A DNA stretch of 13,503 nucleotides from JBBRMY01 sp038230595 (lineage in GTDB: Bacteria > Bacteroidota > Ignavibacteria > Tepidaquicellales > Tepidaquicellaceae). Position numbers and translations under genes: made by a program. The DNA lies in NCBI GenBank assembly GCA_038230595.1, contig JBBRMY010000065.1, positions 1-13,503 of the forward strand. Direction: 5' to 3'. Below the pieces are notes generated by a model, which saw only the letters and a list, made by a program, of their open reading frames with translations, was not told the origin of the DNA and searched no databases. Of the stretch, positions 6,688-12,827 are shown in pieces (the stretch's first letter is position 1; the number at the start of each line of letters is the position of its first letter).

Positions 6688-7820
6688 TGGTGGATGAAAA
6701 AGTAGATTCCATAGGTCAAAGCGATGAGGTCTGGACAAAATGGTGGAAAGGTTTAACTCCGGAATCAGAAATAAGAATGTGGGATTACTACGGTCTGCGT
6801 CAATGGATTACAAAGTTTACACCGAGATATGGAAAAGTAATTGAAGCAGGGTGCGGATTAGGAAGATATAATTTTTATTTTTCAAGAATGGGAATTGAAA
6901 TGGAAGGAGTTGATTTCTCTGAACCGACAATTACATTTCTTAATGAGTGGAAGAAAAAGAATGGATTTGATACCAGCTTTGTAGTTGGAGATGTATTAGC
7001 ACTTCCTTATGAAGATAATTCTTTAAGCGGATATATTTCACTCGGCGTTGTTGAGCATTTTGTTGAAGGTCCTCATAAGCCGCTGCAGGAAGCATTTCGG
7101 GTTTTAAGGCCGGGTGGAATAGCAATTATTTCAACACCATCAGTTTCATGGAATACATTCCTTAACCGTTCAAAAAGAAATATAAAAAATTTAGTTAAGA
7201 AGCTTATTGGTAGAAAAGACCCTCCCCAGCCTTTTTTTCAGCATGAATACCGTCCCGATACTCTTAAGAAATTTATTTCAGATACAGGACTTATGGTAAC
7301 ATCATATGGAGGAGCTGATATACTTTTTTCTTTTTTTGAAAGATCAGGTTATGATCCTGAAAGCATTAAGCCGGGAAAGCTTGCAAATACAATATCAAAT
7401 AAATTCGAAAAAAGCGGATTAAGGAATATAGGTGCTCAGTCTATTGTTATTGCTGTTAAGCCTGCTGATAAAATGCACTGCTTTTTCACAGGTGAAATGA
7501 CAGCAGATATTAGTTCTTTGGAAACATATTCCGTCCCGGTCTCGCAGGAATATTTAGGTACAAGGATAGCATCATTTTTTAAGAAAGAAGTTATGCCGTC
7601 TTATGCAGAAGAATACAGCTTTAACCCTCCGATAAAAATGCCGACTTCTGAAGTCTGTGATTTCTGCGGTATCAATTATATGACTGACGAATTATTCGAA
7701 GACTATGGATTTAATAAAAAAGTTTGTTCTTCATGTTTGAAAAAGCCTGAGATCAATCTTGAGCTTTGTATCGAAAATATTAAGCCAATATGGAGAAAGC
7801 GCAAGCAGGATGGAGTTTAA
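6687..7820 (+). CDS. Class I SAM-dependent methyltransferase with C-terminal CxxC...CxxC module
   Basis: A 377-residue cytoplasmic protein. The N-terminal part is a Methyltransf_11-type domain: motif I VIEAGCGLGRY (51-61), acidic motif II GVDFSE (74-79), GDVLALPYEDNSL (101-113), VVEHF (121-125) and RVLRPGGIAII (138-148). After about residue 255 comes an unusual tail. It has a CDFCG pair (Cys324, Cys327) and a VCSSCL pair (Cys347, Cys350), spaced like a zinc ribbon. An earlier segment, HCFFTGE with Cys265, resembles a decayed copy of the first half. The acceptor is unknown; by position it may O- or N-methylate the sugar made by the preceding genes or the growing glycan. ATG 6687 overlaps the aminotransferase stop (TAATG), with AAAGGAG 14 bases upstream. 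The methyltransferase fold is secure and the substrate is not. Confidence 0.85.
   Translation: MVDEKVDSIGQSDEVWTKWWKGLTPESEIRMWDYYGLRQWITKFTPRYGKVIEAGCGLGRYNFYFSRMGIEMEGVDFSEPTITFLNEWKKKNGFDTSFVVGDVLALPYEDNSLSGYISLGVVEHFVEGPHKPLQEAFRVLRPGGIAIISTPSVSWNTFLNRSKRNIKNLVKKLIGRKDPPQPFFQHEYRPDTLKKFISDTGLMVTSYGGADILFSFFERSGYDPESIKPGKLANTISNKFEKSGLRNIGAQSIVIAVKPADKMHCFFTGEMTADISSLETYSVPVSQEYLGTRIASFFKKEVMPSYAEEYSFNPPIKMPTSEVCDFCGINYMTDELFEDYGFNKKVCSSCLKKPEINLELCIENIKPIWRKRKQDGV
7476..7739 (+). other. Cys-rich tail of the methyltransferase: intact CxxC...CxxC and a possible degenerate first copy
   Basis: Within the methyltransferase gene, Cys codons at 7656, 7665, 7725 and 7734 form two CxxC pairs 19 residues apart, a zinc-ribbon-like arrangement. 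An upstream segment starting HCFFTGE (Cys codon at 7479) has the same C-x-F-x-G opening and a similarly placed Tyr, Val and Leu pattern, but Thr, Ser and Tyr stand where three of the four Cys would be. Zinc binding and duplication are both inferred from pattern only. Confidence 0.5.
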
Positions 7821-8766
7821 GCTTGAAAAAAATTATGAAGAGGTCGTTATGTTTCTGAATAACTCTTTTTCATCTCCAACTCACTATCCGGAATGGAATC
7901 TTGCAGCAGAAAAGCATTTTAAAGATGAATTTTTTTATCTTAACGCATATTCAGAAAATACTCTTAAAGGAATTTGCCCTGTATTTAAATCAGCTTCAAA
8001 TCATCTTAATTACCTGAAAACAGGAATAAGAGAATTTACGATCCCATACGGAGGCTGGATATTTAATGAGCCGACAGATCTTTCCCTTAGCAGCTTGTCA
8101 CTTTCTATGAATCAGGCATTTACCGGAATTACTCTCCCGTCGCTTCCTGAATTTAATGTTAAATATTCAGATAATGTGAATGGATTTCTTGAGACACTTA
8201 CTATTGATCTTTCAAAGTCAGAAGAAGATATCTGGAATAAAGTGATCCATTCCAAAAGAAGAAATATGATCCGCAAAGCAGAGAAGTCGGATATTAAAAT
8301 AGAAAAAAGTAAAGATGTAGATATGTTTTATTCCATTTACCGTGCATCGCATACAGAATATGGCTTGCCCGTTCATCCGTTTGAATTTTTTACTGATCTG
8401 TTCCCTTCGGCAAAAAATATTTCATTTGATATCTTTTTTGCAATGCAGGAAGAAAGTATTTCAGGAGCTTTAATAATGGCTTCAACAAAGAATTATGCGA
8501 TCTACTGGCTCGGTCTTTCCGCAAAGGGATCAGGAAATTTCGGACAAGGTGAGCTGCTTCAGTGGACAGCAATAAAAGCTGCAAAAGAAAAGGGCTGTAA
8601 ATATTATGATCTGTGCTATATTGAAAAAGATAAGCTAAAGCATATTGCAGATTTTAAAAGATCTTTCGGTGAATCAGAAATAAATGTTCCTGTACTGGCA
8701 GTAAGAAAAAATACATTTAAAATTTTAAAAAGGATCGTTGAACTACCTGCTCTTCGCAAACCCTGA
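7810..8766 (+). CDS. FemAB-like/GNAT-fold acyl- or aminoacyltransferase
   Basis: A 318-residue cytoplasmic protein resembling the FemAB-related/BioF2-like acetyltransferase family often found in polysaccharide clusters. The diagnostic stretch HSKRRNMIRKAEKSDIKI (147-164) matches the family's 'K-R-N-x-I-R-K-A' block. The second GNAT-like half contains SGALIMA (218-224), YWLGLSAKG (232-240), LLQWTAIKAAKEKGCKYYDL (249-268) and a closing FKRSFG (282-287). Such proteins transfer acyl or aminoacyl groups to amino sugars, lipid II peptides or related amines. Beside an aminotransferase and a formyltransferase, an N-acyl modification of the amino sugar is a sensible guess. The chosen start is ATG 7810, overlapping the methyltransferase by 11 bases. 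A later ATG at 7849 has a better ribosome binding site and would remove 13 residues before the conserved region. Substrate unknown. Confidence 0.8.
   Translation: MEFKLEKNYEEVVMFLNNSFSSPTHYPEWNLAAEKHFKDEFFYLNAYSENTLKGICPVFKSASNHLNYLKTGIREFTIPYGGWIFNEPTDLSLSSLSLSMNQAFTGITLPSLPEFNVKYSDNVNGFLETLTIDLSKSEEDIWNKVIHSKRRNMIRKAEKSDIKIEKSKDVDMFYSIYRASHTEYGLPVHPFEFFTDLFPSAKNISFDIFFAMQEESISGALIMASTKNYAIYWLGLSAKGSGNFGQGELLQWTAIKAAKEKGCKYYDLCYIEKDKLKHIADFKRSFGESEINVPVLAVRKNTFKILKRIVELPALRKP
7838..7843 (+). promoter_or_regulatory. Ribosome binding site candidate for an alternative start (ATG 7849) of the FemAB-like gene
   Basis: AAGAGG sits five bases before an in-frame ATG at 7849, better spacing than anything upstream of ATG 7810. 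If used, the protein begins MFLNNSF, still ahead of the recognisable family region. It may also be a chance purine run inside codons for Glu-Glu. Confidence 0.3.
8727..8734 (+). promoter_or_regulatory. Ribosome binding site candidate for the TTG-started formyltransferase gene
   Basis: AAAAAGGA ends three bases before the TTG at 8738, inside the last codons of the FemAB-like gene. The spacing is short. However, an in-frame stop at 8726-8728 and the lack of another start before the conserved N-terminal strand make the TTG the only workable initiation codon. Confidence 0.35.
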
Positions 8767-9415
8767 TTCAGGTGCGGTAATTTTTAAAAAATTAAAATTT
8801 CTTCCTAAAGCAGTTGTAACAAAATTTCCTGTACGGGATAACTGGAAAAGAAAAGTTTACAGATTCGTAACAGGCAGTATGACTCTGGAAGACAGGGCAG
8901 CCCTAAAAGGAATTAAAAGCTACGATTATAAAACACTAAGTACCGCAAGTCTGTCAGAAATTATTAAAGAAAACAAAATTGAGATCGGAGTTATTACTAC
9001 TTTTTCAAAAAAGATCAAAAAAGAATTTATAGAAGCATTTCCAAAAGGTATCATTAATTTTCATCCGTCATTGCTTCCAAAGCATGCAGGTCCAAACCCT
9101 TTTTACTGGATAATTTATAACGGAGATAAAACAACTGCAACAACCTGTCAGATGGCAGGAATTGAATATGATTCCGGCGATATACTTCTTCAAAAAGAAT
9201 TTGAAGTGAAGGAAATGGATAGTAAAGATCTTTTTCTAAAATTTTCTGAAGATATTGCAGAGACCCTTCCCAATGTCTTATCGGATTTTGAGACATATTA
9301 TACAAACAGAAAAAAAGCAGGAACACCAATACATGATCCAAAAGAATTTGTAAAGATTTCTGATGATGAAGAGATGAGTAAAAGATTAAAAAGAGCAAAT
9401 GCATTCTACTCCTAA
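8738..9415 (+). CDS. Sugar N-formyltransferase-like protein (formyl-tetrahydrofolate dependent)
   Basis: A 225-residue protein of the methionyl-tRNA formyltransferase/sugar N-formyltransferase fold. It would transfer a formyl group from N10-formyltetrahydrofolate to the amine of an NDP-amino sugar. The core INFHPSLLPKHAGPNPF (106-122) carries Asn107 and His109, and EYDSGDIL (143-150) carries Asp145. The His-to-Asp spacing of 36 residues matches E. coli Fmt (Asn106/His108/Asp144), so the catalytic triad is complete. It lacks the C-terminal tRNA-binding domain of Fmt (about 315 residues) and is also slightly shorter than many sugar formyltransferases, so accessory C-terminal elements are small or absent. 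The start is TTG 8738, overlapping the FemAB-like gene by 29 bases; an in-frame stop at 8726 rules out anything earlier. Context points to formylation of the amino sugar made by the aminotransferase at 5551. Confidence 0.87.
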   Translation: MNYLLFANPDSGAVIFKKLKFLPKAVVTKFPVRDNWKRKVYRFVTGSMTLEDRAALKGIKSYDYKTLSTASLSEIIKENKIEIGVITTFSKKIKKEFIEAFPKGIINFHPSLLPKHAGPNPFYWIIYNGDKTTATTCQMAGIEYDSGDILLQKEFEVKEMDSKDLFLKFSEDIAETLPNVLSDFETYYTNRKKAGTPIHDPKEFVKISDDEEMSKRLKRANAFYS

Positions 9416-10328
9416 ATCAGTATGCGTCCTGATCTTAAGTTATAATGGTAAGCCTTTACTGGAAGAAGCTTTAAATTCATACCTGGCAAATGATTATGAA
9501 AATTATAAAGTATGCGTTATTGATAATGGATCATCCGATGGAACTGAAGATTATGTGAAACAATATTTTCCAGATGCACATGTGATAAGATTAAATAAGA
9601 ACGTTGGTTATTCGGGAGGATTAAATGCAGGTCTATCTTATGCTTTTGATGAGAATAATTATGATTATGCTCTTATAACGAACAATGATGTTAAAGCAGA
9701 TAAAGAATTAGTAAAAGAGCTCGTGAGAGAAGCTGATAAAGATGAAAAGACAGGGTTCACAATTGGTAAAGTTTATTTCTATGATCATCCCGACACTTTT
9801 CAGACTGTTGGAAAGGGCGAGCACCCTGTAAGATGGAATGGAGGTCATATCGGAAATATGGAAAAAGATAATGGGCAATATGATATGCCTGCGCAAAGAT
9901 CTTTCTGTGATGATATTTACTGGCTGGTAAAGCGGGAACTGTATAAAAAGTCAGGCGGGTATGATACAACTTTTTTTCTTCAGTGCGAGGATTATGACTG
10001 GCAGGCAAGAGCAAGAAAGCTAGGTTATAAAATAATGTATACGCCTTTCGCAAAGCTCTGGCATAAGGAAAGCATGACAATTGGGAAATCCTCACCAGAA
10101 AAAGCATATTATGATGCAAGAAATCCTGCAATTGTTATAATGAAGCATAAGACCCCCGAGTTTTTTAAAAGTTTTTTCAGAGATCACATAAAAAAAAATT
10201 TCAAGCCGGTAATAAAATCAATAGTTAAGCTAAAGCCTGCAATGGCTTATAATATTTTCAAAGGTCTTGCTTCAAGTCTGATCTGGGGAATAAAGAATAA
10301 AAAGCTCAGCTTAAGGCATTTTATATAA
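9399..10328 (+). CDS. Family 2 glycosyltransferase (rhamnosyltransferase-like)
   Basis: A 309-residue GT-A fold transferase. Key parts are VLILSYNG (10-17), IDNGSSDGT (41-49) for nucleotide binding, NVGYSGGLNAGL (68-79), TNND (94-97) at the DxD-like metal position, and ECD-type acceptor motif CEDYDWQARARKLGY (196-210) with its downstream His222. The combination of GGLNAG and EDxDW is typical of the bacterial dTDP-rhamnosyl-like GT2 subgroup, but donor specificity cannot be read from it. It would add one sugar to the undecaprenyl-linked repeat unit at the cytoplasmic face of the membrane. It starts at ATG 9399, overlapping the formyltransferase by 17 bases, and ends directly against the flippase start. 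It is the only glycosyltransferase in the window, so others, including the initiating phosphoglycosyltransferase, must lie elsewhere. Confidence 0.92.
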   Translation: MHSTPKSVCVLILSYNGKPLLEEALNSYLANDYENYKVCVIDNGSSDGTEDYVKQYFPDAHVIRLNKNVGYSGGLNAGLSYAFDENNYDYALITNNDVKADKELVKELVREADKDEKTGFTIGKVYFYDHPDTFQTVGKGEHPVRWNGGHIGNMEKDNGQYDMPAQRSFCDDIYWLVKRELYKKSGGYDTTFFLQCEDYDWQARARKLGYKIMYTPFAKLWHKESMTIGKSSPEKAYYDARNPAIVIMKHKTPEFFKSFFRDHIKKNFKPVIKSIVKLKPAMAYNIFKGLASSLIWGIKNKKLSLRHFI

Positions 10329-11822
10329 ATGTTCTTACAAAAGCTTGTTCTTAGTTATGCTTCAAGACTGCTGCTGCAGTTTATACAAATGGTTACCGGA
10401 ATATTTGTTGCAAGAATTGTAGGACCCGGTGTTCTGGGAATTTTATCCTTCGGTCTTGCATATACAGCAATGTTCTCATTTATTGCTGATCTGGGATTAG
10501 GCTCTGCACATATGAAGCTAATTTCTGAAGGAAAGGATTTTGGTGATTGTATTGCGACTTATTCCAGGATCAAGTATCTGCTCATCGGCGTTTATACGAT
10601 AGTTGTAATTTGTGTTTTCTCTTACCAGAAGTGGATAAGTAAAAATTATTTTGAAAGCACAATACAGGAATATGTTGTACTTATTTATCTGGTTATGACT
10701 GTTATCGGAATGTATTTTTCAATTGCTCAGGCAACTTTTGCATCTAAAATGGAGCAGGCAAAGCAGGATATTCCGAATTTTATAATGTCTGCAACATATC
10801 AGGTGCTGAGACTTATACTTGCTTTGATAGGTTTTGGAGTTTTAGCTCTTGCATTCTCAAACCTTGCAACAAGCTTACTGGTTATTCCGATCTATTACCT
10901 TATGATGAAAAAATATCCGGTTGGAGTTTTCAGAAAAGATCTTGCAAAGCAATATCTGAAGATAGCTTTTCCGGTAGTTATAATAGGAGTAGCACAAACT
11001 TTAATTTACTCAACCGACAGAGTGATCCTCCAAAATTTAACTAACTCAGAAGAAGTCGGATTTTATGCAGCTGCTTTTATGCTTTCAAGCTTTATCAATT
11101 TAATTCAAACTTCTGCCGGAACCCTTTTCTTCCCTTATCTTTCATCAAATTTAGCAGTCGGGGAATATGGAAAAAGAACTTCTGCGATCAGAAAGTTCGA
11201 AAGGGTGAACCTTTTGTTCGTAACTCCGGTAATAATTCTTGTATCTGTACTTTCAAATGAAATAATTTATGTTCTTTACGGAAATAAGTTTTTCAAAACC
11301 GGACCGATACTTTCTTTAATATGCATCGGCCTATATATATCTGTGATATATCTTCCATATGGAAATTTATTATTTGGAAAAGGAAAGTTTAAAGAAGCAG
11401 CAATGCTTTGGGTAGTATCATTTGGAGTTTTTGCAAGCCTCAGTTATTTGTTTGTTGCTCCGTCTTTAATGAATTTATCAGGAGTAGGAATAGCTGCTTC
11501 ATTACTACTCACAAATATTCTGATAGGCGGAGGATTTGTATTCTTTTCCGCAAAATATATAAAGGAAGTGAACATACTTCCGGGCTTGAATCTTTTGGTT
11601 TATGGAATAATTCTTGGAGTTGGCGGATATTTTTTATTTGATGCATTCAGACCCCAAATGTGGATGAAGATCTCTTTTGCTCCTGTATTTCTTTTGATAT
11701 TCTGGGGTGGTGCTCAACTGTTGAAATTATCAGATAAAGAAGACTGGGCTACATTACTTGAAATTGTTAATATTAAAAAGCTTTCAGGATATATCAGATC
11801 CGAGTTCAAGCTTAAAAAATAA
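10329..11822 (+). CDS. wzx: Wzx-type lipid-linked oligosaccharide flippase
   Basis: A 497-residue polytopic protein of the MOP/polysaccharide-synthesis transporter family, at the usual length for Wzx and with many hydrophobic segments spread evenly through the chain. The N-terminus, with ARIVGPGVLGILSFGLAY (28-45) and the following FIADLGLGSA (51-60), is the standard start of the Polysacc_synt family. A mid-protein STDRVILQNLTNSEEVGFY segment matches the conserved 'D(R/K)-x(2-3)-L ... VG-x-Y' element before the second half. It would flip the undecaprenyl-pyrophosphate-linked repeat unit across the inner membrane for use by the Wzy protein(s). Its ATG follows the glycosyltransferase TAA with no gap. 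A nine-base gap, with nothing resembling a terminator, separates it from the next gene. Confidence 0.93.
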   Translation: MFLQKLVLSYASRLLLQFIQMVTGIFVARIVGPGVLGILSFGLAYTAMFSFIADLGLGSAHMKLISEGKDFGDCIATYSRIKYLLIGVYTIVVICVFSYQKWISKNYFESTIQEYVVLIYLVMTVIGMYFSIAQATFASKMEQAKQDIPNFIMSATYQVLRLILALIGFGVLALAFSNLATSLLVIPIYYLMMKKYPVGVFRKDLAKQYLKIAFPVVIIGVAQTLIYSTDRVILQNLTNSEEVGFYAAAFMLSSFINLIQTSAGTLFFPYLSSNLAVGEYGKRTSAIRKFERVNLLFVTPVIILVSVLSNEIIYVLYGNKFFKTGPILSLICIGLYISVIYLPYGNLLFGKGKFKEAAMLWVVSFGVFASLSYLFVAPSLMNLSGVGIAASLLLTNILIGGGFVFFSAKYIKEVNILPGLNLLVYGIILGVGGYFLFDAFRPQMWMKISFAPVFLLIFWGGAQLLKLSDKEDWATLLEIVNIKKLSGYIRSEFKLKK

Positions 11823-11831
11823 ATTATAAAA

Positions 11832-12815
11832 ATGAAGATCAGTAATTCGAAAATTCTCGTAATTGGAGGTGCCGGCTTTATCGGTTCCTTCGTTGTCAGA
11901 GAGCTTTTAAAGCATGATGTTAAGGAAGTGATCATATATGATAACTTTGCAAGAGGTAAAATGGATAATATCACAGATTGTCTTGAAGACAGCAGGTGCA
12001 GTATTTATCCTTTTGGCGGAGATGTAAGAGATATAGATATTCTTGATTCTGCTATGAATGGTGTAGATTATGTTTTCCATCTTGCAGCTATGTGGCTTCT
12101 GCATTGCAAAGATTTTCCAAGAACTGCATTTGAAGTAAATATTGCAGGAACATTTAATGTTCTGGAAGCATGTGTTAAGAATAAAATTAAGAAATTAATC
12201 TATTCGTCATCGGCATCAGTTTACGGTGATGCGCTTCAGCTTCCAATGACAGAAGAGCATCCATTTAACAATAAGAATTTTTACGGAGCTACAAAGATAT
12301 GCGGAGAGTCAATGTGTACGGCTTATAATGACAGATACGGATTAGAGATTATCGGATTAAGATACATGAATGTATATGGCCCAAATCAGGATCAGACAGC
12401 AGCTTACACAGGAGTAATTCCGATCATGCTTAACAAGATCGATGCAAATGAATCCCCGACAATTAACGGTGACGGTTCGCAGGCTTATGATTTTATTTAT
12501 GTCGAAGATGTTGCAAGATGCAATATTGCTGCACTGGAGTCGGATACAAAAATTGGAATGTATAATGCCGGAACTGAAGTTCAGACTTCCATAAAGCAGC
12601 TTTGCGATCTTATTCTTGAAATGAAGGCTTCTGATCTGAAAGTAACTTATAATCCTTACAGCGCAGATGACGCAAGACAGCTTGTTCAGAACAGGATCGG
12701 CTCTTCAGTAAAAGCAAAACAGGATCTGGGCTTTGAATATAAGTACGATCTCAGAGAAGGATTAAATAAGCTTATCGAATGGCGTGAGCAGAAAAAAGTT
12801 GAAGAAATCTTATAA
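11832..12815 (+). CDS. NAD-dependent epimerase/dehydratase (extended SDR) acting on a nucleotide sugar
   Basis: A 327-residue extended SDR. Its NAD-binding motif is GGAGFIG (12-18), with an acidic residue ending the second strand (YDN, Asp37) that favours NAD over NADP. SSSASVYG (125-132), the catalytic pair Tyr151 and Lys155 in YGATK, and RYMNVYGP (177-184) are all in place, so it should be active. The active-site Ser/Thr position is Ser-rich, as in 4-epimerases and decarboxylases, rather than the TDE/TDK of 4,6-dehydratases. That leans towards an epimerase-type reaction but does not settle it. A distinctive AAMWLLHCKDFPR stretch (85-97) sits where most relatives have a more polar loop. It is followed by an aminotransferase, so the pair may open a second amino-sugar route. 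Family assignment is firm and substrate unknown. It starts at ATG 11832. Confidence 0.85.
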   Translation: MKISNSKILVIGGAGFIGSFVVRELLKHDVKEVIIYDNFARGKMDNITDCLEDSRCSIYPFGGDVRDIDILDSAMNGVDYVFHLAAMWLLHCKDFPRTAFEVNIAGTFNVLEACVKNKIKKLIYSSSASVYGDALQLPMTEEHPFNNKNFYGATKICGESMCTAYNDRYGLEIIGLRYMNVYGPNQDQTAAYTGVIPIMLNKIDANESPTINGDGSQAYDFIYVEDVARCNIAALESDTKIGMYNAGTEVQTSIKQLCDLILEMKASDLKVTYNPYSADDARQLVQNRIGSSVKAKQDLGFEYKYDLREGLNKLIEWREQKKVEEIL

Positions 12816-12827
12816 ATTAAAATATTA

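Noticed and set aside
7759..7809. Upstream TTG start for the FemAB-like gene
   Set aside because: It adds 17 residues that merely re-read the methyltransferase's C-terminal codons in another frame. ATG 7810 or 7849 precedes the conserved region.
8738..9415. Methionyl-tRNA formyltransferase (fmt)
   Set aside because: The catalytic core matches the fold, but the C-terminal tRNA-binding domain is absent and the gene is embedded in a sugar cluster beside an aminotransferase.
9757..10131. Antisense open frame of 124 codons opposite the glycosyltransferase
   Set aside because: The sense strand carries the ED-x-DW acceptor motif across this stretch. The antisense frame has no signature.
11823..11831. 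Possible terminator or promoter between wzx and the SDR gene
   Set aside because: The gap is only nine A/T-rich bases with no inverted repeat, so read-through is more likely.
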